Position numbers and translations under genes: made by a program | Part shown: positions 19,331 through 27,906 of the stretch, piece after piece | How the letters are laid out: every line of letters begins with the position of its first letter | Numbering within the stretch: position 1 is the stretch's first letter | NCBI RefSeq assembly: GCF_018736065.1 | Contig: NZ_CP076129.1 | Span: 1,537,501-1,601,500, forward strand | Origin: Flammeovirga kamogawensis | GTDB lineage: Bacteria > Bacteroidota > Bacteroidia > Cytophagales > Flammeovirgaceae | Direction: 5' to 3' | Length of the DNA: 64,000 nucleotides | Notes under the pieces: model-generated | Seen by the model: only the letters and a program-made list of their open reading frames with translations | Told to the model about the DNA's origin: nothing | The model's database searches: none

Positions 19331-20481
19331 TTGGAAACATCTAATGATGTTGTTGAGTTAGAGTGGTCGTATGGAGAAACTTTTTTTCAAGCAGAACACC
19401 GTATTACCGAATTTTCTATTCATTTAGGAAATGTATTGGCTACCATGTACGATAATGGTACTATTTTGTCTTTATCAGATTATTTTCCTTTTGGTTTAGC
19501 CATGGAAGAGCGTACCTATAGAAGTAAGGAATATAGGTATGGGTTTAATGGTAAGGAAAACGATACAGATTTAAGCGGTTCTCAGCTGATACATGATTAT
19601 GGCTTTAGGGTGTATAATCCTGTTATCGGGAAGTTTTTGAGTGTGGATCCGTTGACTAAGTCTTACCCTTGGTATACACCTTATCAGTTTGCGGGGAATA
19701 CTCCTATACAGGCTATTGATTTGGATGGACTAGAAGAATATAAAATTAATAATTCAGATTGGTTTATTGGAAGGATTTTAGTTGATGTTGCTTTAATGAA
19801 TCCTAAAGATGATTATATAGCTTTAAAGAACAAATTATTTTCATGGTCTGGTAATAGTAATGGAGCAATACAGTTAGTTGATCCTGATGCACAATTTAGT
19901 TTAAGAACTGATGATGAAAATGGTAATGAATATATTTTACTAGATTCTGAGGTTCCTCAAAAACTAGCAACATGGGATAAAAAGCTGATCGATAGTAAAT
20001 TAGAAAAACAATTTAGAGATAATCAAGATAGAATTTTAGTAGAATCAACTCATGACGCTGATGAAAAGGTAACCCTGCGGCTATTTATGGTCATATGTAT
20101 GTTGATGCTTCATTTATAGGAACAGGTTTTAATTTTGCTTTAGGAGGTGTTGTAAAAATGCAAGGTAATAATAAAGGGTCTTTTACATCTTATTCTGACC
20201 TTGTTGATGGTATTAGTTTTTGAACTGGAGGAATTGCATTAGGTACTACTTATTATGGTGGAAATCCTATTAATTTTGATATTGATTATAATTTCAAAGG
20301 AGAGAGAAAAGCTTTTAGTGTAGGATCTGGCATTTATAATATAGGGGGATCTATGTCAAGTACACCTGACGATTTTGATGCAAATACATATAATATAGGA
20401 ATAGACATTGGTAAAAGTTGATCTCCTAAAAAATTTGAATCACTTATAAACTTAAATTATAATGAAGGGGAAACAGAGTAA
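19331..20481 (+). pseudogene. RHS tip cassette 1, 5'-truncated and broken
   Basis: Only the end of an RHS core is present, up to about residue 137. It includes LGNVLATMYDNGTILSLSDY, YRYGFNGKENDTD and the hallmark RVYNPVIGKFLSVDPLT. A variable C-terminal domain follows. The YD-repeat shell is missing, because an in-frame stop lies just upstream. A one-base loss near 20066 shifts the frame (stop at 20117), and the alternative frame continues with GNPAAIYGHMYVDAS. That frame is then interrupted by TGA at 20221 and 20419 before its TAA at 20479-20481. Both TGA fall where Trp would fit (GISF-x-TGG, GKS-x-SPKK), consistent with TGG to TGA mutations. The tip is Gly-rich. It is a decaying orphan toxin-like cassette. 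Confidence 0.75.
19531..19656 (+). repeat. RHS core direct repeat, copy 1
   Basis: This 126-bp segment is 91% identical (11 differences) to 21121-21246. It encodes the YRYGFNGKENDTD to FLSVDPLT part of the RHS core, the region through which tips recombine in other RHS loci. Confidence 0.85.
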
Positions 20482-20890
20482 ATTTGATATTGTTTTTGTA
20501 GGAATAATGATTTTTATAGGAATAAGTTTCACTTTTATCATTAGTCCTTATTTAGATAGAGAAAAAGAGCGAAGCTACTTCCAAATACAATTCAAAGAAG
20601 ATACTTTTTTGTTAATAAATTCTATAAAAGAAAATGATAGAGGTTGGCTGACATTTATAAATAAATCAGATTTATATATGATATATTTAAATAAAAAGAA
20701 TAGATCTTTAGTTAATGCTGGAGATTCTTTATATCATTTTGCTAATTCAGATTCCCTATATTTAGTTACAAAGAATGGAATTTTATCAAATGAAGTTATT
20801 TATTATGATCCAACTTCATGGTTACATGAATTATTAGGAGATACTTTAGATATCGAGGGTAGATATGGTAAAAAGCCATGGAGACAATAA
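20462..20890 (+). CDS. small membrane protein overlapping RHS tip 1, candidate immunity protein
   Basis: This is a 142-residue protein with one N-terminal membrane helix (about residues 9-28) and a charged soluble part ending KKPWRQ. The ATG overlaps the 3' end of the RHS tip by 20 bp in another frame, the arrangement usual for a cognate immunity gene. It matches no family I recognise, and the immunity role comes from position only. If the tip is inactive, this gene may survive as an orphan protector. Confidence 0.6.
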   Translation: MKGKQSKFDIVFVGIMIFIGISFTFIISPYLDREKERSYFQIQFKEDTFLLINSIKENDRGWLTFINKSDLYMIYLNKKNRSLVNAGDSLYHFANSDSLYLVTKNGILSNEVIYYDPTSWLHELLGDTLDIEGRYGKKPWRQ

Positions 20891-20906
20891 ATGCTATCCC
20901 CACCTG

Positions 20907-20969
20907 TTCGTAATGTTAAGCGCTAGCGTCATTACGAATTATAATATTGTTTAAGTTTCCGAACTTAAA
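20907..20969. repeat. double palindrome between the RHS cassettes
   Basis: Two inverted repeats follow each other. TTCGTAATG / CATTACGAA (20907-20938) encloses the self-complementary CGCTAGCG and is GC-rich for this region. TTTAAGTT / AACTTAAA (20950-20969) has a TCCG loop. No T-run follows. It could be a REP-like element or a mark of cassette insertion. Confidence 0.55.
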
Positions 20970-21118
20970 ACAACCAAACAAGCCAATCTAAGTGGAATAG
21001 ATGAGATAAATAGATATCCTCAAACTTCTTCCTACAATTAAAAGAAGCATTTCTAATAATTATGGAGAGGTGTATAAAAATTATTATATATCGACAAAAA
21101 ATCCTTTAGAACTAATGA

Positions 21119-22174
21119 ATATATAGGTATGGGTTTAATGGCAAAGAAAACGATACGGATTTTAGCAGTTCTCAGCTGATTCAGGATTATGGCTTTAGGG
21201 TGTATAATCCAGTGATTGGAAAGTTTTTGAGTGTGGATCCGTTGACGGCTAGCTATTCTTCTTGGACACCTTATCCTTTTGCAATGAATAAAGTTATTAA
21301 TGGGGTAGATTTAGATGAATTAGAATGGGTACTCAGAATTTATAGTGATGACCTTTTCTCAAAATTTAATAAAGCTATGGATGATAATGACTTATTAGGG
21401 ATGAGAACAATTACTAATTATGGAAGAACTCACCATTATCCAAGTGATTATGGTCTAGAAAATATTGGAAGAAATCAATCAGATTTTTCTGTTCAATTAT
21501 ATAAAAATAGTAGTGCTCCTGAAGGGGTTACAGTTGATTATTATCATTGGAAAGATAATAATCCCAATACAAAATCATTAGTTAATTCAGGAAATAACTA
21601 TTTTGCACCGACAAAAAATGATGAATTACCATTTGATGCTCTTTATCTTGTGGATATAAAATATGGAATCTCATTTTATGGTGAGAAGGACTTTATAAAT
21701 GATAGTGAAATAAGTGTGGCAGGAACAGGCTTATTTGAATATGGAAAAACAATGGGGCAAGGTTATATCAAAGGATTTGGATTTAGTCAATATGTTGGTA
21801 CAAGTTATGGAGGAGCGTTTGGAGGTGGTTTAGGGGCAGATATTGTTTTATCTGGAACAGGAAGCTATGTTGGAGATTATTTTCCAAACCCTTACAATTT
21901 TGCAGGAAATGGCGGAAGTGGAGGTCTTGATGTAGATATAGCTGTATTTAGTTTTGGGGTTTCAAAATGGACTGGATATAATGATGAAGGAAATACTATA
22001 TGGAGAGGAGTAAACTATACCGTAGGAGGAGGATTTGGTGCAAAGTTAACAGAAATGTTAGATACAAAAAGTACTATTATTTTTCCAAAAACAGGTTATT
22101 CAATTAGTGAAAAAATGTGGAACACAAATAGTATAAATTCTGATAATATAACTCCTATTATTAATGAAAAATAG
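21119..22174 (+). CDS. RHS tip cassette 2, 5'-truncated but open
   Basis: The frame is open from 21119, just after an in-frame TGA, to TAG at 22174 (351 codons). It starts inside the RHS core (YRYGFNGKENDTD, RVYNPVIGKFLSVDPLT) and has no ATG; a GTG at 21200 is the only plausible start. The variable part begins near codon 67 and is Gly- and aromatic-rich toward the end (GTSYGGAFGGGLGADIVLSG, NGGSGGLDVDIAVFSFG). I recognise no enzyme motif. Lack of a start and of the shell suggests a silent tip, used only after recombination into a full rhs gene, which is not in this window. Confidence 0.7.
   Translation: MYRYGFNGKENDTDFSSSQLIQDYGFRVYNPVIGKFLSVDPLTASYSSWTPYPFAMNKVINGVDLDELEWVLRIYSDDLFSKFNKAMDDNDLLGMRTITNYGRTHHYPSDYGLENIGRNQSDFSVQLYKNSSAPEGVTVDYYHWKDNNPNTKSLVNSGNNYFAPTKNDELPFDALYLVDIKYGISFYGEKDFINDSEISVAGTGLFEYGKTMGQGYIKGFGFSQYVGTSYGGAFGGGLGADIVLSGTGSYVGDYFPNPYNFAGNGGSGGLDVDIAVFSFGVSKWTGYNDEGNTIWRGVNYTVGGGFGAKLTEMLDTKSTIIFPKTGYSISEKMWNTNSINSDNITPIINEK
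21121..21246 (+). repeat. RHS core direct repeat, copy 2
   Basis: Partner of 19531-19656, in the same orientation, offset by 1590 bp and 91% identical. Confidence 0.85.
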
Positions 22175-22331
22175 TAATTTAAATTTTAGCTTGGGGATAG
22201 TTGGTTTCGCTTGGATACTAATTAGTGTGTATAGTTATATTCAGAATGGTAAATCCATAAATTATGTTTTTATTATTTTAGGAATTATTTTATTGGTAAG
22301 TTCGTTTCTATTTCAGACAAAAAGCAAATAG
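22164..22331 (+). CDS. 55-aa two-helix membrane protein overlapping RHS tip 2, candidate immunity protein
   Basis: ATG at 22164 overlaps the last 11 bases of RHS tip 2 in another frame; the stop TAG is at 22329-22331. Two hydrophobic helices (about residues 10-24 and 34-50) are joined by a short loop QNGKSIN. A tiny membrane protein overlapping a toxin tip suggests immunity to a membrane-acting toxin. That is inference from position and topology. Confidence 0.6.
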   Translation: MKNSNLNFSLGIVGFAWILISVYSYIQNGKSINYVFIILGIILLVSSFLFQTKSK

Positions 22332-22341
22332 TTCCCACATT

Positions 22342-22370
22342 GTTCTAAGCCATAAGGAGTTACTTAGAAC
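22342..22370. other. 8-bp inverted repeat after RHS cassette 2
   Basis: GTTCTAAG and CTTAGAAC flank a 13-nt loop, 10 bp after the stop of the 55-residue protein. No T-run follows. From here to 22610 no gene is supported. Confidence 0.4.
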
Positions 22371-22610
22371 TACCTCCACTGTTTGGACCTGCTATATTTG
22401 ATTGGACAGTAAGTTAAGCCTTAAATAATTATCTTTAATTATGAGAAAGAAAAGAACAGTGGATTTGCAATAAAGAATTGGACTAATAATTTAAATTAAC
22501 TATATGGAGCTACTCTTAAGAAGAATATATTTAAAATAACAACCTTGAATTTTCCAATATCTTGACTAATTTTAGATAGAAATATTGTCAATCAAAAATA
22601 AGAATAGAGT

Positions 22611-23408
22611 ATGTTCAATAAATTAAAGCAAATGTTTTCTTCAGTACCAAAAGAAGAAAAGAAAGTAGTGGTAAAAAATCCAATGGATGATGCTCCAGAA
22701 ATAGTACAACAATATCACAGAATTCAGGAACGTATATATTCTGCTATTAAAGAAGAACATCTGATGAAGTTAATCGGCTTTAATTTTAATGCACAAATAA
22801 ACCATAATTTACATGAACTTCCTGTTAATATTGAAGGTCTTATAAAGAATCTAGAGGTGCTGACAGAAGACTATGAATTAACGAAGAGTGACAACTTTTG
22901 GTCTAAAGTGAAAGAGGTATTCAGTACTTTTAGTTTAGCAAAAAATAAAGAACAGGTTATAGCATATTACGATGAACAAAAGAAACTAGATACATCAAAT
23001 AAATTAGTAGAAGAACGTTTTTTCTTTTACTCTTCAGATGTTGATTTGGAGAAATTTGAAAATAAAGAAGTAAAAGAAGTTTCAGTTGAAGAACGCTTTG
23101 AACGTATTAATCAGCTTTATTTATCTCAAATAAAAAGGGCTATAGCTCAGAATAACTTATGGCCAATCAGTTTCTTACTTCCAAATATCTTAGCTCAAGA
23201 AGAAGTGGGAGAGCATAATTATTACTTAGCAAAGACTATAGAGAAATTAATGCAAACGGAAGGTTTTGAAGTAAATGATCAATTTTGGGTTACATTAAAT
23301 AAGTTATTACTTATTTGTACAGACCTTGAGAAAGAAAAAGAGTATAAAGAACTTCAAGAATATATTGATGAAGAAAAGGATTTAAAAACACTTGAAATTT
23401 TGAAATAA
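22611..23408 (+). CDS. hypothetical protein, charged and helical
   Basis: This is a 265-residue soluble protein rich in Lys, Glu and Asn, with predicted helices throughout (QYHRIQERIYSAIKEEHLM, ERFERINQLYLSQIKRAIA). There is no signal peptide, membrane segment or catalytic motif. I do not recognise a family. Length and codon pattern suggest a real gene. It sits between the RHS cassettes and a phosphoesterase gene, 95 bp away. Confidence 0.6.
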   Translation: MFNKLKQMFSSVPKEEKKVVVKNPMDDAPEIVQQYHRIQERIYSAIKEEHLMKLIGFNFNAQINHNLHELPVNIEGLIKNLEVLTEDYELTKSDNFWSKVKEVFSTFSLAKNKEQVIAYYDEQKKLDTSNKLVEERFFFYSSDVDLEKFENKEVKEVSVEERFERINQLYLSQIKRAIAQNNLWPISFLLPNILAQEEVGEHNYYLAKTIEKLMQTEGFEVNDQFWVTLNKLLLICTDLEKEKEYKELQEYIDEEKDLKTLEILK

Positions 23409-23502
23409 TTAATTGTAAGATTTTAAAAGAGGTATTATGTAAAATAATTAATTTGCGTGATACCTTTTTATAGTTAATGCTAATATAAATATAACTAATC
23501 CT

Positions 23503-24225
23503 TTGATACCGTTTGATTTACTAAATTCAACTTCTGGAGTTTCACATTATTACAATCTAACTCCAAATAATAATGGAAGAATATTGATTATTGGTGATAT
23601 TCATGGTTGCTTAGCTACTTTTATTGCACTCTTAAAACAAATAGACTTAAAGAAAGACGATCAACTTTTTTTACTCGGAGATTATGTAAATAAAGGTCCT
23701 AATAGTATAGGTGTTATTGATAAAATTCTTGACTTAATGCATGATGGTTTCTTAATTTATCCATTACGTGGTAATCATGAAAGTTTTGTAAGTGAAGATT
23801 TAGAAAAAAATGATCAATTAATTTTTTACCCAAATGGACAACCTCATAGGTGGGATAAATTGAAGTATAGTAAATCTATCTATAAACACTTTTTTACCAA
23901 CTTGCCGTATTATTATAGAATTAATGATCTTGTAATAGTTCATGCAGGGTTAAATTTAGAAGCAGAAAATCCTTTTACTGATTATGATGCAATGATATGG
24001 ATTTGGGACTTCTATTCAGTTAAAGATCTAGGGTTTAAAGTCATTCATGGACATTCTATTACAATTTTAGATTTTATAGAAGCATCTATCCAGAACAATG
24101 AAAATAGTATCAATTTGGATAATGGTTGTTACAAAAAAGGAAAATGGGGTAAAGGTAATCTCATCTGCTATAATTTCACCGCAAATAAGCTTCTCGTACA
24201 AGAGAATATTGATACAATGAGTTAG
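23503..24225 (+). CDS. calcineurin-like metallophosphoesterase (PPP-type phosphatase)
   Basis: This is a 240-residue cytoplasmic protein starting at TTG 23503. Metal-binding motifs are in order: ILIIGDIHGCLATF, LLGDYVNKGPNS and PLRGNHESF, then VIVHAG and FKVIHGHS with further His ligands. The family dephosphorylates protein Ser/Thr or Tyr, or small molecules such as diadenosine tetraphosphate. The second motif reads GDYVNKG where many members have GDxVDRG, so the Arg that usually contacts phosphate is Lys. It is a single gene. Confidence 0.82.
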   Translation: MIPFDLLNSTSGVSHYYNLTPNNNGRILIIGDIHGCLATFIALLKQIDLKKDDQLFLLGDYVNKGPNSIGVIDKILDLMHDGFLIYPLRGNHESFVSEDLEKNDQLIFYPNGQPHRWDKLKYSKSIYKHFFTNLPYYYRINDLVIVHAGLNLEAENPFTDYDAMIWIWDFYSVKDLGFKVIHGHSITILDFIEASIQNNENSINLDNGCYKKGKWGKGNLICYNFTANKLLVQENIDTMS

Positions 24226-24250
24226 ATTAATAGGTATTTATATCTAAATG

Positions 24251-24299
24251 AAAAAGACTACCAATAACATTACATTATTTAGGTAGCCTTTTATTTTTT
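24251..24299. terminator. bidirectional terminator after galM
   Basis: AAAAAG-CTACC pairs with GGTAG-CTTTT with one mismatch, with A/T runs on both sides. It can end both the phosphoesterase transcript and the gal operon. It is the only hairpin in the gal operon with a proper T-run. Confidence 0.7.
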
Positions 24300-24314
24300 A
24301 TCACTAATCAAAAA

Positions 24315-25376
24315 TTACTTTACAAAGAACTTGTAAACAGTTTTTTGAGTATATGTTTCACCAGGATTTAAATCCGCAGATGGGAAATGTGGTTGGTTAG
24401 GTGTATCAGGGTAGTGTTGCGCCTCTAAACAGAAACCTTCACGCTTAATTAAAGGAGTTTGGTTTCTTCCTTTCTCACCTTCTAACCAGTTACCTGTATA
24501 GAACTGAATACCAGGCTCTGTTGTATAAACAGACATTGCTCTACCTGTAGTTGCATCGTAAGCTTCACCTGCAAAACCAAATTCACCGTATGGCTTATTG
24601 ATTACCAAGTTGTGGTCATATCCAACACCAATTCTATTTTGCTCGTAATCTGCATCAATCTCAAGACCAATTTTCTTAGTTTCTGTAAAATCGAAAGGTG
24701 TACCTTTTACTGCAATAATTTCACCTGTAGGAATACAAGTTTCATCAATAGGAGTGAAGTACTGACAGTTTAATTTTAGATCAACATCAGCAATATCACC
24801 TTCACCTTTAAGGTTAAAATAAGGGTGAGAAGTAAGGTTAATAACAGTCTTTTTATCTGTAGTTGCTGTATATTCCAATACAATCTCATTTTCGTCTGTT
24901 AAAGAGTACTTCACTTGAGTTGTCATTGTACCTGGAAGGTTTTCTTCACCATCAGCACTAACATAAGAAAGCACCAAAGAAGTAGTTCCTTTTTCCGATT
25001 TCTCTTCTACTACATCCCAAACCTTTTGATCAAAACCTTTAGCACCACCATGTAAAAAGTTTTCGCCATTGTTGGTAGCTAAAGTATACTCTGTACCATC
25101 AATTGTTACTTTACCTTTGGCAATACGGTTAGCAAAACGACCAGCAATAACTCCTAAATAACACGTGTTATCTAAGTAATCTTCTAAGTTGTCTTTTCCT
25201 AACAATACTTCGCCAAAATTACCTGCTTTATCTGCAGTTTTAAAGCTCACAAGAATACCACCATAAGTAGCTACTTGCAATTGAGAACCCAATGCATTTG
25301 TTAAAGTGTATAAGAATACTTCTTTACCTTGATTTGTTCCCCAAGATGTCTTTTCAATTTGTGTTGTTTCAATCAT
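24315..25376 (-). CDS. galM: aldose 1-epimerase (galactose mutarotase)
   Basis: I start at the Met encoded at 25376 (MIETTQIEKTSWG), giving 353 residues. The longer frame would run into the intergenic hairpin at 25422. Signature residues are NNGENFLHGG, LTSHPYFNL with the catalytic His, and CLEAQHYPDTPNQPHFPS with the catalytic Glu. It interconverts alpha- and beta-galactose in the first step of the Leloir pathway. It is the last gene of galK-galT-galE-galM. Confidence 0.95.
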   Translation of the reverse strand: MIETTQIEKTSWGTNQGKEVFLYTLTNALGSQLQVATYGGILVSFKTADKAGNFGEVLLGKDNLEDYLDNTCYLGVIAGRFANRIAKGKVTIDGTEYTLATNNGENFLHGGAKGFDQKVWDVVEEKSEKGTTSLVLSYVSADGEENLPGTMTTQVKYSLTDENEIVLEYTATTDKKTVINLTSHPYFNLKGEGDIADVDLKLNCQYFTPIDETCIPTGEIIAVKGTPFDFTETKKIGLEIDADYEQNRIGVGYDHNLVINKPYGEFGFAGEAYDATTGRAMSVYTTEPGIQFYTGNWLEGEKGRNQTPLIKREGFCLEAQHYPDTPNQPHFPSADLNPGETYTQKTVYKFFVK

Positions 25377-25421
25377 TTCATTACAAATTTTAAATACGAT
25401 AGTTGCATTTGCTATATAGAA

Positions 25422-25462
25422 TAGCATCACAAATCTATCATTACGATTGATTTGTGATGCTA
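25422..25462 (-). promoter_or_regulatory. perfect 14-bp hairpin between galE and galM
   Basis: TAGCATCACAAATC and GATTTGTGATGCTA are separated by 13 nt. It has no T-run in the direction of transcription. A role in transcript processing or attenuation is possible. Confidence 0.6.
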
Positions 25463-25483
25463 AGGATCTCTTTTAAGAGAAAA

Positions 25484-26521
25484 TTAAGCTTCTGTTGCTT
25501 GTTTTTCTCTTAATGCTACTTGCCATTTCCAAGCAGAAGAGGTCATGTCATCTAAATTCTTTTCAGAAGACCATCCTAACTCTTTATTACTGAAAGTTGT
25601 ATCAGCATAAATCTTTTCGATATCTCCTTCTCTACGATCAACGATTTTGTAGTTTAATTTCTCTCCAGAAGTTTTCTCAAAAGAATTAATTACTTCTAAA
25701 ACTGTTGACCCCGTACCTGTACCAACATTAAAGAATTCATATTTGGCTTTTTGATTTTCACCAATCATTCTATTAAGAGCAACAATGTGAGCGTTTGCTA
25801 AATCCACAACATGAATATAGTCACGAATACATGTTCCATCTTTTGTATCATAATCGCTACCAAATACGCTTAATTCTTTACGCATTCCAATACCTGTTTG
25901 TGTAATAAACGGCATTAAGTTTTGTGGAACACCTAATGGTAATTCACCAATTAATGCAGAATCATGGGCACCAACAGGGTTAAAGTAACGTAAAGCAATT
26001 GCTTTAACATTTTCTTCAGCTTTTACAGTATCACGTAAAATCTCTTCACAAATTTGCTTTGTGTTTCCATAAGGTGATAATGCTTCTTGAACAGGAGTTT
26101 GTTCTGTTACAGGTAAAATATCTGGCTGACCATAAACTGTACAAGATGATGAGAATACAATGTTTTGTACATTATATTTTACCATATTGTCCAATAAATT
26201 CAATAATGTTTGAAGGTTATTTCTGTAGTATAAACGTGGTTTTTCTACAGATTCTCCAACAGCTTTAGAAGCTGCAAAATGAATAATACCATCTAATTTT
26301 TCGAATTTGAATAATTTATCTAACGCTTCAGCATTTAATAAATCAAACTCATAAAAAGTAGGACGTTCGCCTGCGATTTTAGCAATACCATCTAAAGCCG
26401 AAGCTTCAGAATTTGATAAGTTATCTACAATAACAACTTCAAAACCTTTATTGATAAGTTCTACACATGTATGAGAACCAATATATCCTAACCCTCCGGT
26501 AACTAAAATTTTCTTTTTCAT
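25484..26521 (-). CDS. galE: UDP-glucose 4-epimerase
   Basis: This 345-residue short-chain dehydrogenase of the extended type has GGLGYIGSHTCVEL for NAD at the N-terminus, then FAASKAVGESVEKP, the catalytic SSSCTVYG Ser/Thr and SPYGNTKQICEEI with YxxxK. RDYIHVVDLANAHI is typical of GalE. It interconverts UDP-galactose and UDP-glucose. It is the third gene of the gal operon, 191 bp after galT and 107 bp before galM. Confidence 0.96.
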   Translation of the reverse strand: MKKKILVTGGLGYIGSHTCVELINKGFEVVIVDNLSNSEASALDGIAKIAGERPTFYEFDLLNAEALDKLFKFEKLDGIIHFAASKAVGESVEKPRLYYRNNLQTLLNLLDNMVKYNVQNIVFSSSCTVYGQPDILPVTEQTPVQEALSPYGNTKQICEEILRDTVKAEENVKAIALRYFNPVGAHDSALIGELPLGVPQNLMPFITQTGIGMRKELSVFGSDYDTKDGTCIRDYIHVVDLANAHIVALNRMIGENQKAKYEFFNVGTGTGSTVLEVINSFEKTSGEKLNYKIVDRREGDIEKIYADTTFSNKELGWSSEKNLDDMTSSAWKWQVALREKQATEA

Positions 26522-26667
26522 AACTCTTTTGGTTTTCTTATACTATTAATTTGTTTGAAAGAACAATATTAAGTCAAAAAATCTAAACTGTACATAAGAA
26601 ATTCTATAATTACAGTCTATTTTTAATGATTTATAGCGATAAGAACTTTTTAAATATAAGCTAAGAA

Positions 26668-26696
26668 GCAAACCATAGAAAGGAACTATGGTTTGC
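26668..26696 (-). promoter_or_regulatory. perfect 11-bp hairpin between galT and galE
   Basis: GCAAACCATAG and CTATGGTTTGC have a 7-nt loop and lie 17 bp after the galT stop. No clear T-run follows on the minus strand. Confidence 0.6.
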
Positions 26697-26712
26697 CTAA
26701 TTAAACTACTAA

Positions 26713-27783
26713 CTAACGATTGTTTTCTTCTTCAAGAACAGCACTCTTATAATGAGTAAGTGATTGTTCTCTTATTCTTGCAGCAGCTGTTTCTGCTGTA
26801 ATGTCTCTTTGTGCGTTTGCTAACATTTCGTAGCCAACCATAAACTTCTTCACTGTTGCAGAACGAAGTAAAGGAGGATAGAAAGTCATGTGCATATGCC
26901 ATTCAGGGTGTTCTTCTCCATCTGTTGGAGCTTGGTGAATACCAGCTGAATAAGGGAACGAAACTTGGAAGATGTTATCATACTTTACCGTTAAAGATTT
27001 GTAAGCATCTGCCAAAGCATCACGTTCTTCTTCCGTTAAATCTGTAACTCTTGCAACAGCACGTTTAGGAACGATCATAGTTTCGAAAGGCCATACAGCC
27101 CAATAGGGAACTAAAGCAACAAAATGCTCATTTTCGTAAACTACACGTGTGCCTTGTTTCAATTCTTCAGCAATGTAATCTGATAACATTGTTTTACCAT
27201 TTTTATCAAAATACTCTAGCTGATTTGCTTGTTTCTTTTCTGGTTCTAGTGGTAGCGATTCTTGTGCCCAAACCTGCCCATGTGGATGAGGGTTTGAACA
27301 TCCCATTACAGCACCTTTGTTCTCGAAAATTTGAACGTAATTGATGTAATCTCTTGCACCTAGTTCAGCATATTCTTTACACCATAAATCAACAACCTTA
27401 CGGATACCATCAACATCCATTTCTGGAATAGTTAAATCGTGACGAGGTGAAAAACAAATTACTTTACAAAGACCTCTTTCACTTTTGGCTTTAAATAAAC
27501 CGTTTCCTTCGTTCACTTCACCAGAAGGTATTTCTTCTAGAAGAGCAGCAAAGTCATTTTGGAACGCAAAAGTATCCTTATAGTCAGGGTTCACTTCGCC
27601 ATTAATACGAGTGTTCCCAGCACATAAATAACAATTAGGATCATGTTCAGGACGTTGCTCTTCATCAACTTTTTCTACCTGTCCTTGCCAAGGTCTTTTA
27701 GCTCTATGTGGAGATACTTGTACCCATTCGTTTGTTAACGGATTGTATCTTCTATGTGGATGATCTTCGAAATTAAATTCCAT
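26713..27783 (-). CDS. galT: galactose-1-phosphate uridylyltransferase
   Basis: This is a 356-residue HIT-superfamily enzyme. It begins with [20 protein letters not shown]. Zn-binding CYLC appears near residue 52. The catalytic site is [12 protein letters not shown], with the nucleophilic His in HPHGQ, and [11 protein letters not shown] lies near the C-terminus. It exchanges UMP between UDP-glucose and galactose-1-phosphate. Second gene of the operon. Confidence 0.96.
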   Translation of the reverse strand: MEFNFEDHPHRRYNPLTNEWVQVSPHRAKRPWQGQVEKVDEEQRPEHDPNCYLCAGNTRINGEVNPDYKDTFAFQNDFAALLEEIPSGEVNEGNGLFKAKSERGLCKVICFSPRHDLTIPEMDVDGIRKVVDLWCKEYAELGARDYINYVQIFENKGAVMGCSNPHPHGQVWAQESLPLEPEKKQANQLEYFDKNGKTMLSDYIAEELKQGTRVVYENEHFVALVPYWAVWPFETMIVPKRAVARVTDLTEEERDALADAYKSLTVKYDNIFQVSFPYSAGIHQAPTDGEEHPEWHMHMTFYPPLLRSATVKKFMVGYEMLANAQRDITAETAAARIREQSLTHYKSAVLEEENNR

Positions 27784-27840
27784 TTTCTTAAATCTTTTAA
27801 GTCTGTATAGTTTGTTCTAAATGCTAGTTAGCATATTAGT

Positions 27841-27885
27841 GAACGTAAATTAAAACTGATTTGTCACCAATTTTAATTTACGTTC
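27841..27885 (-). promoter_or_regulatory. perfect 15-bp hairpin between galK and galT
   Basis: GAACGTAAATTAAAA and TTTTAATTTACGTTC are separated by 15 nt and lie 22 bp after the galK stop. A short palindrome (ATGCTAGTTAGCAT) is at 27821-27834. No T-run follows. Confidence 0.65.
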
Positions 27886-27906
27886 TAATATAATTTAGAG
27901 CTTAAA

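Noticed and set aside
20221-20421. Use of TGA as a sense Trp codon
   Set aside because: Other genes in the window end in TGA or use TGG for Trp normally, and the same reading frame also has a frameshift. Mutation is the simpler reading.
22430-22480. Possible remnant of an IS3-type transposase start (MRKKRT)
   Set aside because: Only about ten codons are open before a stop, and no terminal repeats are visible.
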